Below, in pieces: positions 29,944 to 40,039 of a stretch of DNA of 64,000 nt. Made by a program: the position numbers and the translations under genes. The notes beneath the pieces are model-generated. The model saw nothing but the letters and a program-made list of their open reading frames with translations. It had not been told where the DNA came from and ran no database searches. The DNA lies in contig NZ_JAJIRN010000002.1 in NCBI RefSeq assembly GCF_025717515.1, forward strand, positions 62,001 to 126,000. Reading direction: 5' to 3'. Source of the DNA: Roseateles oligotrophus (GTDB lineage Bacteria; Pseudomonadota; Gammaproteobacteria; Burkholderiales; Burkholderiaceae_C). How positions within the stretch are numbered: the first letter of the stretch is position 1; each line of letters starts with the position of its first letter.

Positions 29944-30795
29944 CTACAAACCCTGGCCTTGGGCCAACAGCTTGTTGGCCAAGGCCTTGATCGCCTGCGC
30001 GGCGTCGCTGCCCGGGTAATGCTCGAGCACCAATTGGCGCTTGAGCACCGCTTGGCGCACCGTTTGATCGCTCTTGACCTCGCCCATCAACTCCAGCTTG
30101 AAGGGGTGGCCGGGCTGCGAGCCGACAAAGCGCTGCAGGACTTGCTGCAACTGGCCGCAAATCAGCTTGCCCTCGCCGACCCGGTTGGCCTGGTTGACGA
30201 GCAAGCCAACCTCACGCCGACCTTGCTGAGTGGCCAGCACCTTGATCGTGGCGTAGGCATCGGTCAGCGAGGTGGGCTCGGGGGTGGCCACCACCAGGAC
30301 ATCGGCGGCCATCGAGATAGAGAACAGCACGACGTCCGAAATGCCGGCACCGGTATCGAGCAAAACCCAGTCGAAACGCGGCTTGACCAGTTCAAGAATA
30401 TGCAGCAACTTGTCACGCACATCCGGCGTCAGGCGCGAATATTCGACCATGCCCGAACCGGCCAACAAGACCGAAAATCCACATGGGGCCGGCAAAATTG
30501 CCTGCTCCAGGGTCGCCTTTTCCGTGAACACATCGTGCAGCGTCAGCTTGGGATGCAAGTTCAGCACCACATCCAGGTTGGCCAGCCCCAAATCGGCATC
30601 CAGCACCAAGACTTTTTGGCCCCGCAAGGCCAATGCTGCGGCCAGATTGGCGGTCACGAAGGTCTTGCCGACGCCGCCCTTGCCACTGGTCACGGCCAAG
30701 GTGCGTGCGCCGCCTCGACCCGTCACGGGGCGCGATGAGCCCGGCGAGAAACCGCCCGAACCAGGTACAGCAGGATCTGTTGTTGTCGTACTCAT
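29944..30795 (-). CDS. MinD/ParA-family ATPase, FlhG-like
   Basis: 283 residues with a deviant Walker A (TSGKGGVGKTFVTANLAAAL near residue 36), the DADLGLANLDVVLNL segment and the switch LLDTGAGISDVVL. This is the FlhG/FleN/YlxH subgroup, which sets flagellar number and position. A Pro/Ser/Gly-rich tail of 30 residues precedes the domain. No flhF is adjacent; the partner gene overlapping its start is a diguanylate cyclase, and chemotaxis genes lie beyond. Confidence 0.82.
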   Translation of the reverse strand: MSTTTTDPAVPGSGGFSPGSSRPVTGRGGARTLAVTSGKGGVGKTFVTANLAAALALRGQKVLVLDADLGLANLDVVLNLHPKLTLHDVFTEKATLEQAILPAPCGFSVLLAGSGMVEYSRLTPDVRDKLLHILELVKPRFDWVLLDTGAGISDVVLFSISMAADVLVVATPEPTSLTDAYATIKVLATQQGRREVGLLVNQANRVGEGKLICGQLQQVLQRFVGSQPGHPFKLELMGEVKSDQTVRQAVLKRQLVLEHYPGSDAAQAIKALANKLLAQGQGL

Positions 30796-31514
30796 TCACT
30801 GTCCTGTTGCGTTACTGCAAACAACATGCCCTTTTCCTCGGCACTGACCAAGGACTCAATTTGCGACTCAAGGCAAGCACGATTACGCCCCTCCGCCTTG
30901 GCGCGATAAAGCTGGCGATCGGCTCGCTCCATCCACAACAGCGATGACGACCTGACCCACTGCGGCGCAAAAGCACCGCCCAGGCTGATCGTTACCGCCA
31001 AAATCTGCCCCGAGGCCACCTCGACCCGAAGCTCTGAAACTCGCTCACGCAAGCGTTCGGCCACCATCGCCCCAAAGCTGGGTGCGCATTTGGGCAGCAC
31101 GATGCCAAACTCTTCGCCGCCCACTCGGGCCACCGTATCCATCGGCCGCACCACCTGATTCAAGGCCCCGGCCACCGCCTTGATGACCAGGTCACCGGCC
31201 GCATGGCCATAGGTATCGTTGACCGCCTTGAAGTGGTCGATATCAACCGCCAGCAACAAAGCCGACTCGCCGGAGCGAGCGACGCGGTCGACCTCGCGCG
31301 ACAAGGCCATCTCGAAGCTGCGCCGATTGACCAATCCGGTCAAGGCATCCTTGCTGGACAAATCGCACAGCGCGTCAATGACGCCCTGCACCCATGCCTC
31401 GCTATAGGGTTCGGCCTCGGGCAGTAAAGCCCCCGCCTGCTGCAAGAGCTGCAAGGCAAGGTCGAGCTGCAAGCGGCATGCATCGAAGGGAGGGGGTTGA
31501 GAGCTTGAGTCCAA
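30792..31514 (-). CDS. Soluble diguanylate cyclase (GGDEF)
   Basis: A 240-residue cytoplasmic protein: a 70-residue helical N-terminus and a full GGDEF domain with active motif RVGGEEF and RxxD I-site (RPMDTVARVGGEEF). No membrane span or sensor domain is visible. The stop overlaps the start of the FlhG-like gene by 4 bp, suggesting a motility/c-di-GMP unit. Confidence 0.9.
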   Translation of the reverse strand: MDSSSQPPPFDACRLQLDLALQLLQQAGALLPEAEPYSEAWVQGVIDALCDLSSKDALTGLVNRRSFEMALSREVDRVARSGESALLLAVDIDHFKAVNDTYGHAAGDLVIKAVAGALNQVVRPMDTVARVGGEEFGIVLPKCAPSFGAMVAERLRERVSELRVEVASGQILAVTISLGGAFAPQWVRSSSLLWMERADRQLYRAKAEGRNRACLESQIESLVSAEEKGMLFAVTQQDSE

Positions 31515-31720
31515 GGTGTTCCAAGGTATTCGAGGGCCAGTGCAAAGCTGGTGCGATTCAGTCTAGCAGCACAAAAACCCGCCCCAGCGTGCAAACAAGC
31601 CTGCATTGCCCGGCCTGTTTGCTCTATGCTGACAACGGCTCCCGGGCCACACTCGGTGCCGATACAAAATCAGATCCCGGCTCACCCAAAAGTGAGCGGA
31701 ACAACCAGCGAGCCCAACAC

Positions 31721-32572
31721 ATGTCCACAGCACCAAGCGCCTCAGGCGCAGAAGTGATTGACCACGAGTTCGGTTTCAGCCGTGCTGACTTTGATCGTGT
31801 CCGTGCGCTGATCTATAAGCATGCCGGCATCAGCCTGCATGAAGGCAAGCACGCAATGGTCTATAGCCGCCTCTCCCGGCGCTTGCGTGACACCGGCCAC
31901 AAGTCCTTTTCGGCCTATTTGCAATGGCTGGAGAGTTCCACTGGAGCGCAAAGCACCCAGGAATGGCAGGAATTCGTCAATTGCCTGACCACCAATTTGA
32001 CCTCCTTCTTTCGCGAGGAGCATCATTTCCACGCACTCATCGATGATTTGAAACCGCTGGCCGGCAAGCCGGTGCGGATTTGGTGCTGCGCGGCATCTAC
32101 CGGCGAGGAGCCTTACTCGATCGCGATGACCTGCAGCGAGGCACTGGGCGCCAACGCGCAGGTGCAGATCAGCGCCAGCGACATCGACACCAATGTACTC
32201 AACACCGCCAAGCGCGGGGTCTATAACGCCGACGCCCGCGGCCTGGATCAAACCCGGCTGCGCAATTTCTTCATGCGCGGCACCGGCGACAACTCGGGAA
32301 AAATTCGCGTCAAGCCTGAGTTGCAGCGCTGGATTGACTTCAGATCGCTGAACCTGATGGACGCGCAATGGTCGCTCGGTGACCCCTTCCACATCGTGTT
32401 CTGCCGCAATGTGATGATTTATTTCGACGCCCCGACTCAGCGCAAGGTGCTGGAGCGCATTCACAAGGTGATGCGTCCGCATGGGCTGCTCTTCGTCGGA
32501 CATTCGGAGAATTTCACCGAGTCGAAAGATCTGTTCCGCTTGCGTGGCAAGACCATTTACGAGCGCGTCTGA
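31721..32572 (+). CDS. cheR: Chemotaxis protein methyltransferase CheR
   Basis: Methylates glutamates of chemoreceptors using S-adenosylmethionine. 283 residues: N-terminal helical domain (ADFDRVRALIYKHAGISL), then a Rossmann methyltransferase domain (FFREEHHFHALID, RIWCCAASTGEEPYSIAM, the SAM loop, and FHIVFCRNVMIYFD). The ATG at 31721 is used because homology begins there; the frame continues upstream into non-homologous sequence. First of three che genes on the strand. Confidence 0.93.
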   Translation: MSTAPSASGAEVIDHEFGFSRADFDRVRALIYKHAGISLHEGKHAMVYSRLSRRLRDTGHKSFSAYLQWLESSTGAQSTQEWQEFVNCLTTNLTSFFREEHHFHALIDDLKPLAGKPVRIWCCAASTGEEPYSIAMTCSEALGANAQVQISASDIDTNVLNTAKRGVYNADARGLDQTRLRNFFMRGTGDNSGKIRVKPELQRWIDFRSLNLMDAQWSLGDPFHIVFCRNVMIYFDAPTQRKVLERIHKVMRPHGLLFVGHSENFTESKDLFRLRGKTIYERV

Positions 32573-32626
32573 TGTCAGTCGCTTTCGCAACCCTCAAGTC
32601 AGCAGCCTAGCGGCCGATAAAAAAAC

Positions 32627-33301
32627 ATGAGCACCTCCCCCGCCTTCACCGGTACCGGCACCGGCGCGATGTTCTCAAACAGCCCGGGAGCAGCCCGCGT
32701 TGCCCAGCTAAAGGCCATGCCGCGTAAAAGCGGCGAGGCCTCTTTCTTTTTTTACGATGCGCATTTCAAGAACGCAGCGGTCAAGATCCTGCCGGGCGAG
32801 TATTTCGTCGACAACGAAGACATCCTGGTCATGACCACCTTGGGCTCATGCATCGCCGCCTGTCTTTGGGATCGGCATGCACAAATTGGTGGCATGAACC
32901 ACTTCATGCTGCCCGAGGGCAGCGGTGACTCTGGCCGTTATGGATCATTCGCGATGGAGCTTTTGATCAACGAAATGATGAAGCGTGGGGCCGCCAAGAG
33001 CCGCATGGAAGCCAAGATTTTTGGCGGTGGAGCGGTGATTGCCGGCATGAACACCATCAACGTTGGCGAGCGCAACACCAATTTCGTCATCGACTATTTG
33101 AAGACCGAGCGCATTCCCATCGTCTCAAAAGACGTGATGGACATTTACCCCCGCAAGGTGTGCTTCCTGCCTCACAGCGGCAAAGCAATGGTCAAGCGCC
33201 TTGCCCCAACCAACACAGACGCCTTGGTGCAACAAGACCGTGCCGCGGCACAGAGAGCTCAACCGGTGGTCGCCACGGGCGGCTCGGTCGACTTGTTCTG
33301 A
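32627..33301 (+). CDS. cheD: Chemoreceptor glutamine deamidase CheD
   Basis: 224 residues. The catalytic Cys and His are in TTLGSCIAACLWDRHAQIGG and MNHFMLPEG. FGGGAVIAGM and DVMDIYPRKVCFLPHSGKAM fit the family. An unusual 30-residue Ser/Gly-rich N-terminal extension precedes the domain. Sits between cheR and cheB, the common order in Burkholderiales. Confidence 0.93.
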   Translation: MSTSPAFTGTGTGAMFSNSPGAARVAQLKAMPRKSGEASFFFYDAHFKNAAVKILPGEYFVDNEDILVMTTLGSCIAACLWDRHAQIGGMNHFMLPEGSGDSGRYGSFAMELLINEMMKRGAAKSRMEAKIFGGGAVIAGMNTINVGERNTNFVIDYLKTERIPIVSKDVMDIYPRKVCFLPHSGKAMVKRLAPTNTDALVQQDRAAAQRAQPVVATGGSVDLF

Positions 33302-33328
33302 GCCCCACCCCGTTAGGAGAAGTATTCG

Positions 33329-34441
33329 ATGGCCAAGATCACTGTTGTGGTGGTGGATGACTCGGCGCTGGTGCGCAGCATCCTGACCGAAATCATCAAT
33401 CGTCAGCCCGATATGGAATGCATCGGTGCCGCAGCCGACCCGCTGCTGGCCCGCGAAATGATCCGCACCCTCAATCCCGATGTCATCACCCTGGACATCG
33501 AAATGCCCAAGATGGACGGCCTGGACTTCCTGTCCCGCTTGATGAGACTTCGCCCGATGCCGGTGGTGATGGTGTCGACACTGACCGAGCGCGGCGCCGA
33601 GGTGACGATGAAGGCCTTGGAGCTGGGTGCGGTCGACTTTGTCGCCAAACCCAAGATCGGCGTTGCCGATGGCATCCGCTTGCTGGCCGACGACATCACC
33701 GACAAGATCCGCATCGCCTCAAAAGCCCATATCCGCCGCAGCCATGCGGCGCTGGCGCCCGCAGGCGCTACCGGGGGCGCCAGCCATGCGGGCGCGGCCG
33801 CGCCAGCCAAGCCCGTGACCATGGCCAGCCTGGGTCGGCTGTCGACCGAAAAAATCATCTTCATCGGCGCCTCCACCGGCGGCACCGAGGCGACCAAGGA
33901 CGTGCTGATCAATCTGCCGGCGGATTGCCCGGCCGTCGTCATCACCCAGCACATGCCGCCCGGCTTCACCAAGAGCTATGCGGCGCGGCTGGACAGCCTG
34001 TGCCGGATCCGCGTCAAGGAAGCGACGGACGGTGAGCGAATTCTGCCTGGCCACGGCTATATCGCACCAGGTGGCTTCCATCTCAGCGTCGAGCGGTCGG
34101 GCGCGAACTACATCGCCCGCGTGCAAGACGGCGAACCGGTCAATCGCCACAAGCCCTCGGTCGAGGTCTTGTTCAATTCCGCCGCCCGCGTGGTCGGGCA
34201 AAACGCCTTGGGCATCATGCTGACCGGCATGGGCGCAGACGGTGCCAAGGCGATGAGGGTGATGAAGGACGCCGGCTCCTACAACTTCGTTCAAGACGAG
34301 GCGACTTGCGTCGTCTTCGGCATGCCGCGCGAGGCCATCGCGGCCGGCGCCGCCGATGAGGTCTTGCCCTTGCCTCAGATTGCAACGCGCTTGATCGAAC
34401 GCCTGCGCAGCACGGCCGGCATGTCGATGAACCGGGTCTAA
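33329..34441 (+). CDS. cheB: Chemotaxis response regulator / protein-glutamate methylesterase CheB
   Basis: 370 residues: receiver domain with phospho-acceptor Asp56 ([15 protein letters not shown]), an Ala-rich linker (about 140-165), and the C-terminal methylesterase with [12 protein letters not shown] (catalytic Ser), [12 protein letters not shown] (His) and [11 protein letters not shown] (Asp). A GGAG ribosome-binding site precedes the ATG. Opposes CheR in receptor adaptation. No cheA/cheW/cheY lies in the window. Confidence 0.96.
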   Translation: MAKITVVVVDDSALVRSILTEIINRQPDMECIGAAADPLLAREMIRTLNPDVITLDIEMPKMDGLDFLSRLMRLRPMPVVMVSTLTERGAEVTMKALELGAVDFVAKPKIGVADGIRLLADDITDKIRIASKAHIRRSHAALAPAGATGGASHAGAAAPAKPVTMASLGRLSTEKIIFIGASTGGTEATKDVLINLPADCPAVVITQHMPPGFTKSYAARLDSLCRIRVKEATDGERILPGHGYIAPGGFHLSVERSGANYIARVQDGEPVNRHKPSVEVLFNSAARVVGQNALGIMLTGMGADGAKAMRVMKDAGSYNFVQDEATCVVFGMPREAIAAGAADEVLPLPQIATRLIERLRSTAGMSMNRV

Positions 34442-34553
34442 GAAATCAGCCGAGTTCGGCCGCGTTCGCCCGGCGGCAACTTGTCACGGCCGGCGCCAAT
34501 CTGTTTCAAATTGTTCCTCGTTTCGCAGCGCTGTCATTGTCGGCGGGCAGCAT

Positions 34554-36359
34554 ATGTGCATGACGACGATCACATCACTACCGCCCGGCCGAACCCAGGA
34601 GCGCCCCGCTCCGCTGCGGGTTCAAACACTGATAGCCGAAGACCTGCTGACCACCTTGTTTCAACCCATCGTGCAGTTGGACTGCGGCTTGATCTACGGT
34701 CATGAAGCGCTGGTGCGCGGCCCGGCTGGCAGCGCGCTGGAATATCCGGATGCGCTGTTCGCCGCCGGCCGCCGCGAAGGGCTGACGGTCGAGCTGGAAG
34801 TGCGCTGCGCCAACCAAGCCTTGAAGGATTGGAGCAGACAAAAGCTGGGCGGCCGCTTGTTGATCAATATGAGCGCCTCCGCGCTGACTCACGCCTTGCG
34901 AGATGAACAGGGCAGCGGCGGTCTGTTCAGCGACGAGGCCTACGGTGTCTCGCCCAGCAGCGTCATGATCGAGCTGACCGAGCATGAACGCGTCACCGAT
35001 ATCGAGAACCTGCGCCGAGCCATCACCGCGCTGCGCCGCCAGGGTGTGGGCATCGCACTGGATGATTTCGGCGACGGCCGCTCATCACTGCGGCTGTGGT
35101 CCGAGATTCAGCCCGACATCGTCAAGATCGACAAATATTTCACCCACGATCTACCGGCTCACGCGGAAAAGCTGCAGACATTTCGGGCGCTGCTGCAACT
35201 GGCCGAGACCTTCGGCGCCCAACTGATTGCCGAAGGCATCGAGAGCGCCGAAGAGCTGCGCGTACTGCGCGACTTGGGCGTCACGTTCGGCCAAGGCTGG
35301 CTGATTGGTCGACCCAGCAGCGAAGGCGCCGTCGAAGCCTTGGCCGCCGCCCGCACGGTACTGGCCAGCAGCGACATCGCCGTGCTGCCCGAACTTCGCC
35401 GCGCGTCGAGCAATGGCGTTACGGCCGAGCGCTTGATGATGGAAGCCGTGACCGTGCGAGAAGACGCCAGCCATGAGCAACTATTCCGCATTTTCAATGA
35501 GCATGAACAACTGCACGCAATCGCGATCTTGAATGCCAAGGACGAGCCGGTCGCGCTGGTCGACCGCAGCCAGTTCATCAATCGCTGGGCCAAGCCCTTC
35601 TTCAATGATTTATATGGCCGCCACGCCTGCACCTTGTTCGCCAATCAGACACCCTTGATCGTCGACGCGGACACCGGCATCGAAGCATTGACCACCGTGC
35701 TCACATCGTCCGACCAGCGCTATCTGCGCGAAGGCTTCATCATCACGCGGGACGGCCGCTACCTGGGCTTGGGCACCGGCGAGCAGTTGGTGCGCTCGGT
35801 CACCGAGGCCCGCATCGAGGCCGCTCGGCATGCCAACCCGCTGACATTTTTGCCCGGCAACATCCCCATCAGCCAGCATATTGGCCGGCTCTTGACCAGC
35901 GGGCGCGGCTTTGTTGCCGCCTACGCCGACTTGAACCATTTCAAGCCCTTCAATGACGAGTATGGCTACTGGCGCGGCGACGAAATGATCCGCTTGGTGG
36001 CCCGCGTGGCCAGCAGCCACTGCGACAGCCAACGCGATTTTCTCGGCCATGTCGGCGGCGATGACTTTGTGATGTTGTTCCAGAGCGATGACTGGGAGCA
36101 GCGCTGTGAGCAGATCGTCGAGCGCTTCAATGACTTGGCGCGCAATCTATTTGACGCGGCCGCACTGCAGGCCGGCGGCATCATGGCCGAGGACCGCCAC
36201 GGGGATATGCGCTTTCACCCCTGCACCACCCTCAGCATCGGCGCCGTACGGATAGCCGCCGGTACCTTGCACCGCCCCGAGCAGGTAGCGACCGCTGCCG
36301 CCACCGCCAAGCGCCATGCCAAGCATGAGCAGCTCAGTGTTTACGTGATGGCAGCCTGA
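34554..36359 (+). CDS. EAL-(CBS)-GGDEF bifunctional c-di-GMP protein
   Basis: 601 residues. The EAL domain (about 25-280) keeps its catalytic set: HEALVRG, NMSASAL, ELTEHE, DDFGDGRSSL, VKIDKY and AEGIES. A middle region (about 295-410) resembles a CBS pair (HAIAILNAKDEPVALVDRS...ITRDGRYLGLGTGEQ). The GGDEF domain has GGDDF near residue 500 but lacks the RxxD I-site. It is probably a phosphodiesterase with a GTP-binding or weak cyclase domain. It follows the che genes by 112 bp and may tie c-di-GMP to chemotaxis, which is inference. Confidence 0.88.
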   Translation: MCMTTITSLPPGRTQERPAPLRVQTLIAEDLLTTLFQPIVQLDCGLIYGHEALVRGPAGSALEYPDALFAAGRREGLTVELEVRCANQALKDWSRQKLGGRLLINMSASALTHALRDEQGSGGLFSDEAYGVSPSSVMIELTEHERVTDIENLRRAITALRRQGVGIALDDFGDGRSSLRLWSEIQPDIVKIDKYFTHDLPAHAEKLQTFRALLQLAETFGAQLIAEGIESAEELRVLRDLGVTFGQGWLIGRPSSEGAVEALAAARTVLASSDIAVLPELRRASSNGVTAERLMMEAVTVREDASHEQLFRIFNEHEQLHAIAILNAKDEPVALVDRSQFINRWAKPFFNDLYGRHACTLFANQTPLIVDADTGIEALTTVLTSSDQRYLREGFIITRDGRYLGLGTGEQLVRSVTEARIEAARHANPLTFLPGNIPISQHIGRLLTSGRGFVAAYADLNHFKPFNDEYGYWRGDEMIRLVARVASSHCDSQRDFLGHVGGDDFVMLFQSDDWEQRCEQIVERFNDLARNLFDAAALQAGGIMAEDRHGDMRFHPCTTLSIGAVRIAAGTLHRPEQVATAAATAKRHAKHEQLSVYVMAA

Positions 36360-36376
36360 ACAAGCCGCCCGCCAAC

Positions 36377-37627
36377 TCAGGGCGCCAGGAACAACTCCTG
36401 CAAATCATTGAGGAAATCAAAGCCGCGAGCTGTGGCGGCCAAGCGGGTGCTATCCGCCTCCAGCAAACCTTTTGCGCGCGCCGCGTCCAGTGCCCGATGG
36501 ATGCTGGACGGTGGCAGGCCGGTGCGTTCCAGATACGAACTCAGCGGCACGCCTTCGCGCAGCCGCAAGGCGTTGAGCATGAACTCAAACGGCAAGTCGG
36601 CACGACTCACCTCGTTCTCGTTCGACACCGCAGCCCCCTCGGCCGCCTTGCTCATATAGGCGGCCGGCTCGCGCCAGCGCACCTGACGCAAGACCCGGTG
36701 CGGAAACGACAGCTTGCTGTGCGCACCGGCGCCTAGCCCCAAATAGTCACCGAACTGCCAGTAATTCAAATTATGCGCGCAGCGATGACCAGCCCGCCCG
36801 AACGCCGACACCTCGTAACGTTCCAACCCTACGGCGTCGGTGCGGGCCGTAATCAGGTCCAGCATCTCGCTGGCCAAATCGGCGTCCGGCAGCTGGGTGG
36901 GCGGCGTGATGGCAAAGCGCGTGTTCGGTTCTATCGTCAGGTGATAGACCGACAGATGCGGCGGCTTGAAAGCCAGCGCCGTACTCAATTCGGAGTCAAG
37001 CTGCTCAAGAGTTTGCCCCGGCAAGGCATACATCAAATCAATATTGAAAGTCTCGAAGGCCTGCGCCGCTTCGGCAATCGCGGCCTTGGCCTGCTCGGCA
37101 CTGTGAACGCGGCCCAGGGTCTTCAGCTTGGCATCATCAAAGCTCTGCACGCCGATCGACAAACGAGTGATGCCGGCGGCCCGAAAACCCTTGAAACGGT
37201 CGCGCTCGAACGTGCCCGGGTTGGCCTCCAGCGTGATCTCGCAGCCCGGCTCCAGCGGCAAACGGGCGCGCAGGTCGGAGATCAGCTCGGCAATCTGCTC
37301 GGGCGCAAACAGGCTCGGCGTGCCGCCGCCAATGAAGATGCTGACCACCGGCCGGCCCCAGATCAGCGGCAGCGCCACCTCCAGATCGGCGCGCAAGGCG
37401 GTCAGATAGGCCCGCGCCGTCTCGACCGGCAGTTGCTTACTGACAGGCGCATTGTCTGCGGACGCCAAAGGGATGACCTTGCCCGCAGGCCCCGGCAGCT
37501 CATGCGAATTGAAGTCGCAATAGGGGCACTTTCGCAAGCACCAAGGCAGATGCACATAGAGCGACAGCGGAGGCAAAGCGGCCAGACTCAAGGTGCCGGG
37601 CCGCATCATGTGCAGGACATCAGCCAT
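36377..37627 (-). CDS. hemW: Radical-SAM heme chaperone HemW
   Basis: About 416 residues. The radical SAM cluster motif CLRKCPYC (CxxxCxxC) follows the LYVHLPWC strand near the N-terminus. GGGTPS, RLSIGVQSFDD and the HNLNYWQFGDYLGLGAGAHS motif are typical of HemW, which delivers haem to respiratory proteins and is not a coproporphyrinogen oxidase. The ATG at 37627 is chosen; an in-frame start a few codons later is possible. Confidence 0.92.
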   Translation of the reverse strand: MADVLHMMRPGTLSLAALPPLSLYVHLPWCLRKCPYCDFNSHELPGPAGKVIPLASADNAPVSKQLPVETARAYLTALRADLEVALPLIWGRPVVSIFIGGGTPSLFAPEQIAELISDLRARLPLEPGCEITLEANPGTFERDRFKGFRAAGITRLSIGVQSFDDAKLKTLGRVHSAEQAKAAIAEAAQAFETFNIDLMYALPGQTLEQLDSELSTALAFKPPHLSVYHLTIEPNTRFAITPPTQLPDADLASEMLDLITARTDAVGLERYEVSAFGRAGHRCAHNLNYWQFGDYLGLGAGAHSKLSFPHRVLRQVRWREPAAYMSKAAEGAAVSNENEVSRADLPFEFMLNALRLREGVPLSSYLERTGLPPSSIHRALDAARAKGLLEADSTRLAATARGFDFLNDLQELFLAP

Positions 37628-37671
37628 AGCGCAGGGCCGTCCCAAGCAATGGCTGCGTGCCCTCGGGGGGC

Positions 37672-37688
37672 AGCCCACAAAGTGGGCT
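37672..37688. repeat. Short perfect hairpin in the rdgB-hemW spacer
   Basis: AGCCCAC-AAA-GTGGGCT forms a 7-bp stem with a 3-base loop, flanked by G-runs (CTCGGGGGGC and TTGGGGGC). There is no T-run, so a terminator is unlikely. It looks like a small dispersed intergenic palindrome. Confidence 0.5.
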
Positions 37689-37701
37689 TGGGGGCTTCAT
37701 G

Positions 37702-38325
37702 TCAGCCAAGATGCCAGGCCTCGCGCATTTGCCCCACCAGATCGGCGGCGGCCAAGGCCCGGTGGCTTTGGGCATTTTTTTCGGCCGCGCTCAACTGCGC
37801 CACGCTGCGGCCCAAGGCCGGTATCCACATCAAGGGGTCATAGCCAAAGCCGGCCTCGCCGGCCAGCGCGGGCAAGATCTGCCCCTGCCAACGGCCCATC
37901 GCGATCAGAGGTTCGGGGTCGGTCGCGGATCGAACGGCCACCAGCGCACAGACGAAACGCGCGCCGCGCTCATGAGACTCACTCAGCCCGGCCATTTGCT
38001 CCAGCAGCACGCGGTTGTTATCGGCGTCCGTTTTAGGCTGACCGAACAAGGTCGCATAACGCGCCGACAGCACGCCCGGCGCGCCGGCCAAGGCCTCGAC
38101 CGCCAAGCCGGAGTCATCGGCCAAGGCCGGCAAACCACTCAAGCGGGACGCATGGCGGGCCTTGGTCAAGGCATTCTCGACAAAGGTCTCGAACGGTTCC
38201 TCTGCCTCGGGGATGCCGAGCGAGCCCTGCGTTAGCAAATTAACGCCCAAGGGCGCGAACAAGGCCTGCAACTCGGCGAGCTTTTTGGCGTTGTTGGAGG
38301 CGAGCACCAAGTCCATGTCGATCAA
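37702..38325 (-). CDS. rdgB: dITP/XTP pyrophosphatase (RdgB/HAM1)
   Basis: Removes non-canonical purine nucleoside triphosphates. 207 residues with [16 protein letters not shown] at the N-terminus, [33 protein letters not shown], and [11 protein letters not shown]. Start is ATG 38325 (overlapping the rph stop) or the ATG three codons later. Second gene of the rph-rdgB-hemW run. Confidence 0.95.
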   Translation of the reverse strand: MIDMDLVLASNNAKKLAELQALFAPLGVNLLTQGSLGIPEAEEPFETFVENALTKARHASRLSGLPALADDSGLAVEALAGAPGVLSARYATLFGQPKTDADNNRVLLEQMAGLSESHERGARFVCALVAVRSATDPEPLIAMGRWQGQILPALAGEAGFGYDPLMWIPALGRSVAQLSAAEKNAQSHRALAAADLVGQMREAWHLG

Positions 38326-39059
38326 ATCCCGAGCGCGCGCCGCTGTGCGGCCAGCAACTCAGCGACGCCCTGCTCCGCCAAGTCCAGCAAGGCATTCATT
38401 TCCTTGCGACTGAAGGCCACGCCCTCGGCCGTTCCTTGCAGCTCGACAAAGCCGCCGGCCGCCGTCATCACGACATTCATATCGGTGTCGCAGGCCGAGT
38501 CTTCGGTGTATTCAAGGTCCAGCAAGGGCGTGCCGTTCAAGATGCCAACCGAGATCGCCGCCACCGCATCGCGGATCGGTGATTGCGTGATCTTGCCCTG
38601 GGCCAGCAGCCAAGTCACTGCGTCATGGGCGGCCACATAGGCACCGGTGATCGCGGCCGTGCGGGTGCCGCCATCGGCCTGCAGCACATCGCAATCCAGC
38701 GCAATCGTGCGCTCGCCGAGCAGGCTCAAATCGAACACGCAGCGCAGCGAGCGGCCGATCAGGCGTTGAATCTCCTGCGTGCGGCCGCTTTGCTTGCCGC
38801 GCGCGGCCTCGCGGTCGCTGCGGGTATGGGTCGCACGCGGCAGCATGCCGTATTCGGCGGTAACCCAGCCCTGGCCGGAGCCGCGTTTGTGCGGCGGCAC
38901 TTTTTCCTCCACCGAGGCGGTGCACAAAACCTTGGTTCCGCCAAATTCGATCAGCACCGACCCTTCGGCATGGCAGGTGTAATTGCGGGTGATGGTCACC
39001 GCACGCAAGGCATTGGCGGCGCGGCCGGTGGCGCGCACGGCGGCTTTTTCAACAGTCAT
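38322..39059 (-). CDS. rph: Ribonuclease PH
   Basis: A phosphate-dependent 3'-5' exoribonuclease that trims tRNA 3' ends. 245 residues with [40 protein letters not shown], the catalytic-site segment [20 protein letters not shown], and [19 protein letters not shown]. Normal length, so it is not the truncated form known from E. coli K-12. Confidence 0.96.
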   Translation of the reverse strand: MTVEKAAVRATGRAANALRAVTITRNYTCHAEGSVLIEFGGTKVLCTASVEEKVPPHKRGSGQGWVTAEYGMLPRATHTRSDREAARGKQSGRTQEIQRLIGRSLRCVFDLSLLGERTIALDCDVLQADGGTRTAAITGAYVAAHDAVTWLLAQGKITQSPIRDAVAAISVGILNGTPLLDLEYTEDSACDTDMNVVMTAAGGFVELQGTAEGVAFSRKEMNALLDLAEQGVAELLAAQRRALGI

Positions 39060-39070
39060 TTATTTCTCTC

Positions 39071-40039
39071 TCAGGACTTTTTCTTGGCGGCTTGCTCAAC
39101 GGCGCGGGCCCGTTCGTTGCCCAGCCGGATGGCTTCCTTGATTTCACGCACCGAGCGATCAATTTCGGCTTCATCCATTTCAAATTTGCGATCTACGACC
39201 TCGCCCGAGTCGAGTCCATCAAGCGCCTGGATGGTCGAGGCAAAGCCTCTATCCTCCAGTTGCTGGGTTGACACCGTGGCGGAATCCTCGCCAGCATCGG
39301 GCTCACCGACACCGTCCCACTCCAGCGCAAGCACGGTCACATTGTCGCAGCGCGGCCCGCCATTGCGCAGCGCCTGCTCGACCAACTCCGGCACCGCATC
39401 CGAAATCGGACGCGTGGCAAGTTGCTCCGTGATGATGTCGTCCGTGACCGTGCCCCAAAGACCGTCCGAGCACAAGAGCAGCCGATCACCTTTTTCCAGC
39501 AGCATCGGGCCATGGATATCCACCATCGGCTTACCCGGACTACCCAGGCAGGTGAACAGCACATTACGGTTAAAGCCCTCGGCACTTTGCGGCAGTCGCC
39601 CCAAAGCCGCTTGCAGCTCGATATAGGAATGATCGCGCGTGCGCGCAATCAACTTGCCGGCCCGCACCAGGTAAAGCCGCGAATCGCCGCAATGCGCCCA
39701 ATAGGCCTTGCGGCCCTGCAGCACGCAAGCCACGATGGTGGTGCGGGGAGTGTCGGACATGCCCTTATTGGCGGCATAGCGAAGCAATTGCTGCTGCGCG
39801 ACCAAAATCGAATCCTGCAAAAAAGCGGCAGGGTCGGCCAAGGCCGGCTTGGCCTCGCGCTGAAACAAGGCCGCCAGCGTTTGCAAAGCCAGTTGCGCCG
39901 CGACCTCACCCTCGGGGTGGCCGCCCATGCCGTCGGCCAAGGCAAACAAGCCGGCCTCACGGGTGTAGCAATAACCCATGCGGTCTTCGTTCTTCTCGCG
40001 CCCGCCACGCCGGCTGACCTGATAGGTGGTGAACCTCAC
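39071..40039 (-). CDS. PP2C-type serine/threonine phosphatase
   Basis: 322 residues. The PP2C domain (1-245) shows GGREKNEDRMGY (metal Asp), FALADGMGGHPEGEVAAQLA, AHCGDSRLYLVR, LLLCSDGLWGTVTDD and CDNVTVLAL. A charged C-terminal extension of about 75 residues is helical and Glu/Arg-rich. Overlaps the kinase gene stop by 4 bp. The pair would write and erase Ser/Thr phosphorylation. Confidence 0.93.
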   Translation of the reverse strand: MRFTTYQVSRRGGREKNEDRMGYCYTREAGLFALADGMGGHPEGEVAAQLALQTLAALFQREAKPALADPAAFLQDSILVAQQQLLRYAANKGMSDTPRTTIVACVLQGRKAYWAHCGDSRLYLVRAGKLIARTRDHSYIELQAALGRLPQSAEGFNRNVLFTCLGSPGKPMVDIHGPMLLEKGDRLLLCSDGLWGTVTDDIITEQLATRPISDAVPELVEQALRNGGPRCDNVTVLALEWDGVGEPDAGEDSATVSTQQLEDRGFASTIQALDGLDSGEVVDRKFEMDEAEIDRSVREIKEAIRLGNERARAVEQAAKKKS

